Below, piece by piece: positions 12,101 through 24,300 of a stretch of DNA of 64,000 bases. Within the stretch, counting starts at the first letter, position 1. Each line of letters starts with the position of its first letter. The stretch lies in assembly GCA_013397115.1 (NCBI GenBank), contig VWZW01000499.1, positions 372,001 to 436,000 on the forward strand, in the 5' to 3' direction. Both the position numbers and the translations under genes were made by a program. The notes under the pieces are model-generated. The model had not been told where the DNA came from, did no database searches, and worked only from the letters and a program-made list of their open reading frames with translations. Source of the DNA: Edolisoma coerulescens (Eukaryota; Chordata; Aves; Passeriformes; Campephagidae).

Positions 12101-15100
12101 ACCACCAGCCCCACAGCTGCAATGAGCTCGCTGTCTTACCCACCCAGGACAGGATGACACTACAGGCAATTCAACCTCCAAACCCCACCAGGCAGCGTAA
12201 CATTGCAGACACCTGCAGATTTTCTGCTCAGCTAGGAAAAGATCAGATGTTAAATTGTTTCCAAATCCATGTTTTTCAGAACATTTTTTTTCCATGGTGC
12301 ATGTTGATATTTTCACTTCTTGTCCCAAAGTGGATGGAAACTCCAACTTTTGTTCAGCCCTTGCTCTAGCTTCTGGCTCCTGCTATGGGTTAGAGACTAC
12401 GGCCATCCCATTTTGGGTATCAGCCGTGGAAGCCGATACCCCAGTTGAAGAATCAGACTATCCTGAAACTACTAGCGAAACCTTGTCCCAATTCCAAACA
12501 AATAGTGATTGCTCTGGTGCACAAGTTGATGTCTGTGCACTGCTGGAACAGGATAAACCACAAGAGCACAGTGCTTGATCAGTTTGGTGCTGGCCAGAGA
12601 ACTGCTGGGAGTTTGCAATTAGATCTTATCATGGGGGATCATGCTGGATGGGATAAGGAATGTAACTTACAGTCAGTGAAATGAAACTTTTTGGTTGTCA
12701 CGGGTACGGCCAGGATTTTCTCTGAGGAAGGAGGAGCCAAAAATGTCAGAGGCAAAAGATGTTTCACCTTGTGCCTGCAAGGCGTGTGGTCTTTACTGAT
12801 ACCCATGTGAGAAGCAAAGGCAAAAAGTATAATGCCAGGGTATTGAGGAAGCCTGGCATTTATAGGCTGGGACAAATAGGAACTAATTTTCGTCTTGACA
12901 TTGCTGTTATCAATGAGATATTAGTGCCAACAGCTGTTCTGGAGGACTGACTTTGGCTTTATATGTCTTAGAACAAGAAGTTTAGGTTAAATACAAAGCA
13001 GTTTCCATAACAGAGTGGAGAGCACATTTAGTGGGTTAAATGGAGTATGCATTTACATAGCAGACATTAACTAAAAGAGCATTTGGATACCACTGTGACA
13101 AATATCATCCAGACTGTAGCACTCTGCAGTAGAACTGCAGGGGGAAATTTAAGCACTTTTATAAGAAAGTATCTAGGCAGAATCACAGGGTTTTTCAACT
13201 GGTCACACACCCAGAAAACTGTGGCATTCAATACTGAGACAGGTTCAGAGCTAGCACAGAGGAGATCACTTCTTCCTCCAAAACCAATACTCCAACAGCA
13301 TGATAAAAATTTGTTTTCACATTCTCATACTCTTTACCATATTCATATATTTAATGATAGTTTCAAAATCATTATTGTGGAGAGGAACACACATAATCAA
13401 GAGTGGATGAGCCCTAAAAGTAAGGAAATATAAGGATCTGAAAAATATCCATATGCCAGTAATGGACATTATAGTCTCGTTCCTATCTGTTACTGCCTGT
13501 GGAAAAATTATTGTGGAGAAAAGAAAGGACTCCTTGTTTTAAGATATTCAGATGAATCTGTTTGCACTGAGCTCAATAGAGTGTCCAGAGTTGATGACTG
13601 AGGTATTATTTCAGGAATTACTTTCTGTGATCAGGAAAAAAGAGACTAATCCTAAATGAAAAATGGGGGAATTGATAATGGCAGAATGTCCCGTACACAC
13701 TCCACCCGTCTCCAGACTTCTCAGTTTTTCTGCTGGCACAGGTTTTCCTTAGTGGATGCATAATGATTTATGCCTCATTTTTTCTTTCAGATCTTGTCTG
13801 TTCCCAGAATACTTAAATCAGAACATTTTAAGCCTAATTTTGGCCAAGCAAGAAATACCAGACCTCTGGAACCCACTCCCAGTGAGCAGTCAAAATGAGG
13901 AAGACTGGCTATAGCTACCACTTGAACAATTTGGTACTTATCACCATTGCACATTATTTTAGCTGACATGCTCTTAAAACCTGGCCAGTGCTTTTACAAC
14001 AAAGGCATAAACCCCAGCAATGACTGATGTACCCACTCACTGAGATCAATTATATGAAAAATCCTGCTCAGGCTATGAAAATAATTCTATAATCATTGTA
14101 AAGATAGCAAAAGTCGGCTTAGGAAACAGTCAGGATTGAATGTTGAGGGGTTTTTTTCTCTCTCTGCCTATCATTTTGAACATATGAGATCAGAAGGATG
14201 TAGCTGGAAGTAGGAGACAGAAAATTAATTTTGAAAAGTCACTTTATATTCTCTGCTCTTGACTGAAACTAAGCACACTCCAGAAGTATTCTGTTTCTTG
14301 TAGCAGTAAATGTATTGGACAAAGCCCAGAAAATTATTCCCAAATACATTTGTATTTAAACTATATGGACTTAAAGGTAGTAAAAAATAGGATAGATGGT
14401 CTTGATGAATTGTTGATGTATTTCAAGTGCATGCATTCCCCTGTCTGGGCCCTAGTGTCATTCCCAGATCTGCCCCTATGTAATTCTTCCATTTTTTTAA
14501 GTCATCCGTTATATCAGCTTTTTTATTATGTCTGAGTCTCATTGATTGCAGCTGATCCATGATAGCGCTACCCAGAACTTGGGATTCCTCCTCGAGATCA
14601 TCTCCTTGTCTGTGTTAAATTACACTTTTGAAAAGTAGAGTGGGGGGAGAAAAAGCCTATGTGCTGTGAGTGCTGAGCAGAGCACGTTGCAAAACACAAA
14701 CTGTGAATTCTATGCTCATGCTAGGGCATTTGTATTCCACAGGCTTGAACTACACACAGTGCTCGACTGCAATTCTGGTGTACTTTCCTGGATAAATTCT
14801 TCACATGCCAGTAAATTATCTTTAAACTGTCATTGCAGGGGTAAGCTGTGTCTAGTTTGTGGTTCAAATGATGAATAGAGTTTTCTCTCTGCAACCATCC
14901 TGAAGTCAAAGAATGGAAAAACACTAGTGGATAGAACAAAAAAGGAACAGAATGTAAATTCAGGAAGTCTCAAAAATAGCAGTGGTGACCTGTTTGCAGC
15001 AAGCCCAGGTACATGCTGGCCACGAAGAATAAAAACTTGCTGGTGATCTTTAGTAGTAACACCTAGCTGATTGTGGATGCACCTGGTTGCAATCATGCCC

Positions 15101-16259
15101 AGAAAGAGGAGGAGAGGAAGGGCATCTTTATGAACCTGAACACAGGGATAGCCCGTTTTGCTGTCATCCAAACCCACCCATCCAGAGACAAAGCTCAAGC
15201 ACTGCTACTGATGGGCCCCGTCTTCCTCACAGAGATATCCTCACTAGCTCCAATTATCATCAAATCTGACCTGTTGGAGTATCAGTGAACCTTTTTATTT
15301 CTTGCATGAAGCTGGCAAGAGAAATTTTAATGATCATCAAGATTAATTGCAATGCAAGATAGATACAAACATTATCAGGTAAATGGGGTACGATTAAGGT
15401 TATCAGGGAAGCAGAATAAAATAGCAATTGATGTGGTTAAGCTCTTGAAAGTTCCTGATTTGCTTAACTAATAAATTATTTGCAAAAAGAAAAAAAATTT
15501 AGCAAGAGAAGCTACAGGTAAAAGCTGAAACTTAAAAAGCTGAAAAATGAAGAAAAAGGTGTTTCCATTGTAAGATAGCAATGGTAGCCAAGAAAAATAG
15601 AATGCGGTGATGTAGGAAATGTCCACAGCACAAGAAGAGATCACAGAAGACCATGTGAGAAAAGTTTCAGCACAGGAAAGGGTAGAGAGGCCACAGCACA
15701 GGGAGGTCAGGCCTGCATACATGAAAGCTGATAAATGGTAATTCAGTTTAAGGGTTGTACACCACATGTTTGATTAACTGAGACATGAAGAGAAGCAAGG
15801 AGAAAAAGCAAGGTCAAAGGTGCAAGAGATCTTGGGGCATGTCTGAGACTATCTTTCATTGTCTTTTTGATATGAGAGAAGAGGACCATGATTGCCTTTA
15901 GGAAGGAGGGAGGTTGAGAACTGAGAATAGAAAGTCTTAGTGAATTAAGACTTCCATGAAGGAAGCAGAGAGAACAGACCAAGGAAAACAGTCAATGTTT
16001 TAAATTCTTCGCTAGCAGCTCCAGAAGGAGGTGGTCATATGACACAAAAGGGTTTTAGTTCGATAATGTCGCACTGGAAGCTTTGTAGGACTAAAACTTA
16101 AATCTCTTAATGGTATGAGGATATCATAACCACAAAATCATTCATCTTCTGCTGTATTCTACAGTTTTATCACCACAAACTACCATGAATAATTCAGGAA
16201 ACACTTTGACACTGGTCTCATTAATAAGACATATAATCAAGGAGATGTTTAAATAATGA
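9164..16259. other. no gene seen; unique AT-rich DNA
   Basis: A GC-richer patch lies at about 9460-9700. A small hairpin (AATGCCAGG and its complement, 12-nt loop) lies at 12831-12860 and is within chance. Plus-strand open frames at 12255-12578 and 13083-13433 have no recognised domain. Positions 15980-16259 may already belong to the CR1 relic that follows, but the similarity there is too weak to call. Confidence 0.55.
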
Positions 16260-16860
16260 TATAGAAAAGGCAGAAGAACTCAATAAATATCTAATTCCAT
16301 AAGAAGTCAAAGAAGCACTTCCCAGCCCATCCCTAGTAAAGAAGGATTTTTAACTGAGTGCCTCCGAGGTGCGGACATTAGAGAACAAATGGGTTAGGTT
16401 AATTTTTAATAAATATCAAATTACTAAGGAAATTCAGGAAGACCAAACAGGGCAAATGTTAAGTCAATGTTCAAAAAAAGATAGTGCACTGGCTGATAAG
16501 TCTTTCAGCTTTGAGTCAGCCTGTGCCCAATAACAGAAAAACTGGTAAAAGATTGAATCCATAGCAAGAGATAGGGAAATAATTTCAAGATGTTAAAACA
16601 GTTTGGTCAAACTAATCTCATTTTTTTGTACTACAAATTTGTTTGATAAAGGATGTGTAGCAGAGGTTTTAAAGGTATTTGCCTTAGAATCACATGACAA
16701 TCTGATTAAACAAGTAGTTCTGAGAGCTAACAATACCTGGCTTTCTAGGGAATTGTGTCTCTCTTGGTTAATTGACTGTTCAACAGTATTATACTTAGAT
16801 TTTCTGTTTACTCTGCATATATTAACACAAGGCTGTTATTTCTTGCTGCAGGGTATTTCA
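16260..16860 (+). repeat. CR1 LINE relic, part of ORF2 (plus strand)
   Basis: This is a degenerate piece of the reverse-transcriptase half of an old CR1 element. Recognisable stretches are GCAGAAGAACTCAATAAATA near 16270, a CAAACTAATCTCATTTTTTT stretch and TTTGTTTGATAAAGG near 16610-16650, and CACATGACAATCTGATTAAA near 16692. They occur in the order expected of CR1 ORF2. Stops and frameshifts are frequent; one open frame at 16603-16866 is a leftover of the original reading frame. There is no 3' end here. Both boundaries are approximate, and weaker similarity may extend on either side. Confidence 0.75.
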
Positions 16861-17907
16861 AAATGACAAACATTCTGTCATCTGTAACTACAGAAACTAT
16901 CCACTGGATTCAGAAATTATTGAGAGTGATATTTGAACTCTAGTAATATTTTCCTACACAGATCTACTTTTATGAAACACATTTGTCTTTAGGATATTTG
17001 TCTTTCTGCAAATGTGCTTGAAAATGACAAAAGACCTCAAAAAATACTGGGGCAGATGAAAGCAAAAATAGGCACCTTGCTTCCATTGGAAAAAGAGTAT
17101 CATGAGCACAGCAAAGTCTTTATCGACAACAGTTGGAAACTATCTGAAAGATTTCAGAAAGCAGTGATCAGCGAAAAATCATAGACTAATAACAGTATTT
17201 CAAAAAAAACCTCTCAGATGTGAGTATTAGAAAATAGCCAACTATTCTACATGTTGAAAAAAGAAGTCATGGAAGACATTTATGAGGTGGACCATTAAAA
17301 ATACATTTTAAGAAAACCAAGTTCAAGCTCCAAAAGGTCGGAACAAGAAAGCAATCAGTAGCATGGAACTGAGAGATGTACCCTGGAAAGCAAATAACTT
17401 CAAGAAGGATTTAGAGATGACTGTGAACAAGGGAAGGGGGCTTATTTTATTATGGGTAATGCTAGAAGAAAAGTGTTTTATATCTACACGAGGAAGGACC
17501 AACAAGCTTTCAAACCAGACAGAGCTAACAGGATCCAGCACATGGCCATAAGTATGTTTATACTGGGCTTCCTGAGTGCTTGTCTTAGGAAAGAAGAAGC
17601 TTCAGAAGTCAGCAAACGCCCCTGAAATCCAAAATTTTTTACTTCCTCCTAGCAACATTGTGCCAGGGTCTGTTCTTTGACATGAATTGCCATGCTCTAG
17701 CCATGGCCATATTATTTGGCTGTTTTAACTGCAGGGCAACGTAGCCATATCCAACCTCCCTCTTGGGCAAGGTCTCTGAGCCGGGAGGTAGCTAAACCCT
17801 GAATGCCCAAACTGCATCAGGAATTGCTCCAGCCTTTTAACTGTGGGCATCTGGGGCCATTTCTTTGCATTTTGTTTTTTGCTCAGTGACTCAGAAGTCG
17901 CCGTGGT

Positions 17908-17944
17908 GAGCTCTGTGCAGAGCTCTGTGTACAGAGAGCTCTGT
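17908..17944. repeat. triplicated GAGCTCTGT motif
   Basis: Exact copies of the 9-mer start at 17908, 17920 and 17936. Because GAGCTC is self-complementary, the array can also fold on itself (CAGAGCTCTG is a perfect palindrome). It is probably local slippage, with no known function. Confidence 0.8.
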
Positions 17945-20610
17945 ACAGTAATTTACCCTCTTAGGAAGGCTGTACCCATACTGCAAACAGCTGTCACAGT
18001 TTTTTCCTTGAGAAGCCAGTCAAACACCATGGAACAGAGTTCTCCTAAGCCTTCGATGATGTATCTTGTGGCATGCCCTGCAGCCCCTGGCTCCCAAGTT
18101 GACTGTATCAGTCAATGAACTTGCGGCATCCCCACCACTTCCACTTTTCTCCATGCCCACGCAGGGGGCTTTCTACAATGAAAGCCAGAGTGTGCTGAGA
18201 CTCTTCACCCCAAACTCTCATAGGATACAAAATGTTCAAGGTTTAGCCCAGAGAGGCAAAGTTTACCTCAAAGTGGCCTAATTTCAGATTGCTTTATTGA
18301 GAAATGTGGGATTTTTCCCATTTTTGTTATCTACTAAGTCTAAGAAAAAAATGTCACATTGCAATTTCTGAGATAGCCAGAGAATTAGTGCACAACATGA
18401 CATGCTACATATTCCTCATCATGGCAGAAATCTCTGTGTATTTCTGTATCATGCAGGAAGAAGTATTTTCTGGAACCTAAAGTTCATTCAATCAATCTTT
18501 CATGGATCTTATTTCCAATCCTCAAATAAGTATTAAATTCTATTCACCTTTTTGTGCTTGCATCTTCATAGCTAATGGAATCCTGAGACATCATGTAATC
18601 AATATTCACTTATTTAATATATTCACAGCAGTAGAGTGCCATAAAAATGGAAGATTTTTGCTTTTATCTATTTAATATAATTTACTATCTGTGTATAATG
18701 TATGTTATTAAAGCACTATAATCTTAAATCTGATTGTTCAGCAGACCAATGAAAGGCATATCTACATTCCAGAACTACGTCTCTGACAATTTCCATTTTT
18801 CAGCAGTTTTCATTGCAATGTGAGTGCTGTTCAGATGAAGATTGAATAAAAAGGCTTTTTCACCTTCTCATCTCATTTCCATCTAGAAAATATTTTAGCA
18901 AGTTTTTCTTTAAAAATACTATCTCATATTTGAGAATAAGTATATCACACTTCAGCTGAAAAAGTAAAACTTTGGAAAATAACATTTGATAAACAACTGG
19001 ATATAATCCTTTACATGGGTAAATAAATAATTCTAGCATAGAATTTTAGCAAATGTTAGCATATCTGTCCCCTTTCATTTATCCTATGATCACCAGTCAC
19101 ATTATCAGCAAATTTTATGGCCCACTAACCCTTTAGCATAAAATGTAATTATAGTATCCATTATTAGGCATCTGATAATAGGAACGGGTTTATAGGAATA
19201 ACTGTCAAAATATCTGTTAGAATTGATAGTAATGGGTAACATTTTCTGCCTTTCTGATGTTCCATACCTTCTTTGAAATCAGAGAAAATCCTCTATGTAA
19301 TTTTAGGACCCAGAACATGCTTATATTCTGTTTATGCATGGTGCTATTGTTGTGACTTTTCCAAACCCTGACAATCACTAAAATCACCAGAACACTAAGT
19401 CACTAACATATTCCAAATTAATGAGGTTTATTGAAAACAAAATATTGTTATACAAAAAACATCAGATTTCCTCCTTTTATGTGAAATACGACAGGAGTAA
19501 GTCTTATTATCCTATTTATTCTATAGATAAGGTTTCACATTTATCTCACCTCTTCAATTAACAGGTGCTGGAAAATTCACTAGTAACTTTAGTTTCTTAG
19601 CTGATTACAGCGGCTTTTGGATAAAACTTAACACAAGCACTATTCACCGGAATACAATGGCACATCCATTGTTATTTGTTAAATATTGCCTCAAATTACT
19701 TAAATGCTAATGTGTTAAAATAGAATGCCACATCTGTGCATAACTCCAGTTTGTAGCACAGGTCAATATATGTTTTTTGAGCCATTTGATTCCCCAGCTC
19801 AGCATCTCTGTTACTTTATTCAATTCTTTTTAGCTTCTAGCATCAACCGTGCTAAGAAGCATTATTGCTTATGCTTTGTAAGTGTACTACACATTCATAG
19901 TAATGTTTTATATGACATTCTCAACAATATATCTGAAGTTAATAGGAGTTTCCTGACTGACAGAAATGGTCTTTGAGTTCAGTTCTTAACCAATAAAAAA
20001 ATTCTTGCAACCATCACTCTGAAATTTCTGATGTCTTCCCTCACTTTTTTTCAGTAGAAACAAGTCCCACCTCAATAAAAAAATGTCAGGAACGTTCTAG
20101 TCAGTCCCTTATAATTTTTCAGTCACTGCTGTAACATAAAAATACACCACTGAAAACAGTTTTACCAGCCAAGAAAGTTGTATACTTGAACTGCATTTCA
20201 ATTGTGTTTTAGGTTACAAATATATTAATAATTTATTGAATTAATATCCAATTTATGGTAAATTGGGAGCCTTGTAGAGTAAGGGCAGAAGTGCACAGCC
20301 AGAGGAAGCAAAGGGGCAGCATAATCACAAACTAGTCAGTGTAATTAATGAAAAATAAAAGACTACATGTTAGAGAAATAACAAGATCCTTAACTTAATT
20401 TCATGTTCTAATGTTACAGGACTTTCCCTTCCTGACACCTTTGAATTCAAACAATGTATATGAAGGAAATGCGAAGTATTTGCAAGATGCGTGATAACAC
20501 ATCCTTAAAGAGTTTTATTTTTTTGGCAAATAATTATCTTACCAGATTGTTTTATTTGTGAATTCCTGGCTTTGACAGATGTGTACAGCAGACTTCTGGG
20601 TGACTTGGAA

Positions 20611-20670
20611 CCATGGTTCCACTGAATTTAATGAGCTCTGCTCATGTACCCAGAGGGTTTGCCCTCATGC
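20611..20670. repeat. faint ancient amniote interspersed repeat
   Basis: CCACTGAATTTAATGAGCTC, then TGCTCATGT and GGGTTTGC, resemble the CATTGAAGTCAATGG-type repeat tails abundant in turtle, crocodile and bird genomes. This match is from memory and strongly diverged, and the family name is uncertain. Confidence 0.35.
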
Positions 20671-21320
20671 TTTAAGTGGGGTTGGCATATAAATGAGCAG
20701 CCACTTCTTAAAGACCTTTGGAGGCTGAACAGAAAGTTCTGCTTTTGGAAATCTGTTAGCAACTGTGGTACTGACAGAGAAGTTTATTTACTGGTGAGGA
20801 GGTGAAAAAAGAGCACAGTGGAGGACAGGAGCATAAGAGTAAAAAAAAAAATTACAGGCCTTTAAAGGAAAGATTTAAAACTTTAAAAAGACCAGGACAG
20901 ATCCAGAAGGAGATAACTCCTGTTCTTGGCTAACTTAGCAGGACTTGAACAACTTTGGAGGTTTTCCAAGGTGCAGTTGACTCAAAATAGAACTGGGATG
21001 CTTAGAACTAAATTGCCTCTCTTAAATATTAGTCACGGGGGTCTGGTAAAAAACACTGCTTCCCACTGACCTCATCCACTGACCAATAGCAAGGTCAGTA
21101 TAATTTTATTTTTATTGCTTACAAACATCATCAGATCAAGAACAAAAGTCCAGTTCTACTGAAACCTGACATGAAAAGCCTGTTCCTTTCATGTAGGTAA
21201 GCCTTCTCTGTCTGTCCAAACGAAACTACTGCCAAGAGTACGTGCTGATGACACCTCAAAGAGCAGTAATCAGAGAAAAGTCCTGGCAAAAACAACAAAC
21301 AGAATGAGTGAAAAAAATGA

Positions 21321-21380
21321 GAAGGAAGGAAGGAAGGAAGGAAGGAAGGAAGGAAGGAAGGAAGGAAGGAAGGAAGGAAG
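21321..21380. repeat. pure (GGAA)15 microsatellite
   Basis: Sixty bases of uninterrupted GAAG/GGAA tetranucleotide, read as CTTC on the minus strand. It is perfect with no interruptions, so it is probably young and length-variable. GGAA is also the core of ETS-factor sites, so long arrays can bind ETS proteins (general knowledge; not shown here). The minus-strand frame reading repeated SFLP is a translation artefact. Confidence 0.97.
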
Positions 21381-24300
21381 TTACATTGCACGAGGTGCTG
21401 TACAAATACAAACTAGAATGATGAAATGTGCCTGGCAGATTTCATGCCTTAATTAACAAGAAGATTCATATATATTCATTCACACTGCTTTTCCTCCGTG
21501 GAAGATGAAGCACCTCTTCAAGGCAAAATATGTTATCTCTATTTGGAAATGAACGAAACTTATGTGGGTAGTCGATGAACCTGAGCAATTTTGTGCAGGA
21601 GGTCAGTGGTGAAACTGTGACTAGAGCCAGAGCTATGCAGAGCTATGTGTGGTCCTCCATTTCTTTTAGCTCATGAGATCCATCAGGTCTGAGGGCTTTA
21701 TCTTTTATGGCAGTATTCCCCACACTCCCAGATTCTTCTCTTCCATATCCACCTCAGTGAGCTGAATCCTTTCTTATGCTGTGCTGAACGTTCTAGAGCT
21801 GGGCTGGGCAGTGGCTCCTGCCCAGCAGGGAGGCTCGGACACCACTGGCATCTGCCCTGGATCAGTCCCACACTCTCCTGCAGTGATGTGACTCCCAGAG
21901 GCCCACAGCCAGTCTTCTGGATCTCAGCATAAACCAGGCCCACGAAAGGGAGTTCTGAGTTGGTTTTCTTGGTGTAGAACCAGCTGCAGGGGAAGGATGG
22001 GTGTCAGGGGCCCACCAGCCAGGGAGGGTTTGCTCCCTCCTGAGCCCCTTGAGAGAGGCCCCTCAAGGTGCCTCAGGTGTAGGTTCCTCAGGCCAGCGGC
22101 CAGCCAGCCCCACACTGCCCTGCCCATGGCTCCACTTCCTCAGAGTTCTCAAGGACACCGGCAACAGTTGAGGATTTTTATGCCAGTCTGACACCAAGCT
22201 GCCTTTGCTGCGTGGGATCTTAATTCCGCGTGCCTGGCTTTGGCTGTCAAGGTGGCATGAAGGGCCTTTAGGCAGCTGTGAGAGCGGCCCTCCCAGTATT
22301 TTGCCTGTTCAAATAAAATCTCCCTTCTCCCACATTATTTCCTGCTGGTAAAGCTGCTTACTGCCCAAGTTTGATGGATGCTTCATTGTGTGAAAGGAGG
22401 AACAAATCCCTGACCCCATGAAGTGTAAAGCCCTGACCTAACACATGACAATGAGCTGTGGGTTGGAGAGGTCTATCAGGGTTGGGTATCTGCCCCTCAA
22501 GTACCTTCACAGTTGCTTCCTCCTTTCCAGAGGAGTCTGGCTGGGAAGCTTGCATGCTTGCAGATTCATTGACCTACCACTCCTCCCAAGTTCACATTTC
22601 TTCTTTCCCAGTTTTCCAAACTCTCTGCAGTGAAATTTGGGGACACAGACTTTCTGCCCCATGTCCTGCAATATGGTCAAGAGTTTCTGCAGCATGATCA
22701 ACACTGGGGAGTTTTATACTTGCCCTTGCATTATTTTTCTTCCTGTAAACATACTTATTTTACTTTTTTGTATCCCTCTATTTGTGTTCCCCACTAATTC
22801 TTCTTCCAGAAGGAAATCTGTTTATAATATAAGCTGTCAGATATCATTAGGTATTGTCAGGAAACTATGTTGCTATGTTTTAAGAGCATGCATATTTCAG
22901 GGCACACAGATCCATAATGTTTGCATTTTTAATACATATTTGCATTTATGAATCTCCATGCCTTTTGGAGCTTTGCCAGTTGAGGAACTGCCTGACTGTG
23001 GAGAGAAAGTAGGTAACCAGAAAGAAAATGATTCAGTGTCTCATTTGGAATAATAAAGCTCATTGTTAGCTGTTGTTTCTAGAGCTATGACATTGATACA
23101 AGCACAACTGGAACTCATCTGCCATTGTGCTTAAAATAGTTAACGTTCACTGCATATCAAGTGGTATTTAGTTGAACTTAACAATAAAATAATATTAATA
23201 AGCACTGTGACTTGTTGCAATAATATTGATACCTGTTGTTCCTTGGTAAAGCAGAATTACTTGAATCACACATTAAAAAGAAGTCTCAAAACACATTTGG
23301 GAGTCAGCAGTGTAAAATATGGAATGGGTCTTTATTGGTTAATCCAAGGTGTAAAAGACAGTTTACAATTTTGCTGCTAAAAATCAGTTGTTATTTTCTT
23401 TTTGACCATAGAAATCAATTTTTCACAGTGTTAGACACATTTCTTTATGTAATATAAATCTCTGTGTATATGTATGCGCTCACACATGAAAAAAAGGTGC
23501 ATATGCAAAGAAAAGGAGCCTTGTACAGAGGCAGGAGATATCTCATGATTTCTGTGTTTTCTCTTTGACCTTAGAGATAAAAGTTGATGTGGTTCTGTTT
23601 CGTTCCTTATCTGTAAAATAGCGATTTAAATATGAGCCTGTCTTACAGAAACATTGTTTATGGTGAGTTGTTTCCTCTGGCAGTAAACTGCCTGACACAT
23701 ACTGATGGATAGTTATTTTTTGCACTACCCCTTAGAGAACACTATCCATATGAAACCTAGTCAGTTAAGAGTGTTCTTTCACATCAGGGTTTCACTGACC
23801 TCCATTGCACTAGGTGTGATGCCCTTGAAAGGGATAATTTTACTCCTGTACTGGGGCTTACATGGCTGATTGCATGATCAGGTCTAGAAAGTGACCTTAC
23901 TTTAAAACGAACCTGGCCAAACTCAAGAACAGAAAAACACTTTTGTCTAGATCACTTTCCCAGTGTTGCATTAATGCTGGCAGAAGGGAGTGGACAGAAG
24001 CTTGCAGACTGGGACAGAAGGGAAAGCAAGAGTGCTCATGTTTTTGCAATAATAAGTGGACTTAGTCTGTCTTAAGCTGACCATGAAACTTCACCTTAAG
24101 GCAAGTACGTTATGGCAGTTTATGTACTGCAAATAGCTCATCAGTTGAAGCCTCCCTGATCACTTTTCTTACGCTTGCAATTACATTGCTCTTTTGTGCT
24201 GGCTCCTTTCCCTCTCTGTCCTGCTATATAAAACACACATGCAGGCACTACCAGTGCAGAGGACATCCACAGCAGATTCAGCTGATTCAGTGTATTCAGA

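Larger units (their letters stand above)
16861..21320. other. no gene seen; AT-rich DNA
   Basis: Positions 17908-17944 carry three copies of GAGCTCTGT in a short, partly palindromic array. Positions about 18480-19560 are notably AT-rich and repeat-free, which is common for conserved non-coding DNA, but conservation cannot be assessed from one sequence. Around 20611-20670 there is a faint old repeat (separate entry). No exon or RNA gene is evident. Confidence 0.55.

Noticed and set aside
12831..12860. Hairpin with a 9-bp perfect stem as a possible microRNA precursor
   Set aside because: The stem is far too short for a pre-miRNA, and several such inverted repeats are expected by chance.
16603..16866. 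87-codon plus-strand open frame as a gene
   Set aside because: It lies inside the CR1 relic and is a leftover of the degraded transposon ORF2 frame.
21131..21391. Minus-strand frame with a repeated SFLP peptide
   Set aside because: The repeat peptide is the translation of the GGAA microsatellite, not a protein.
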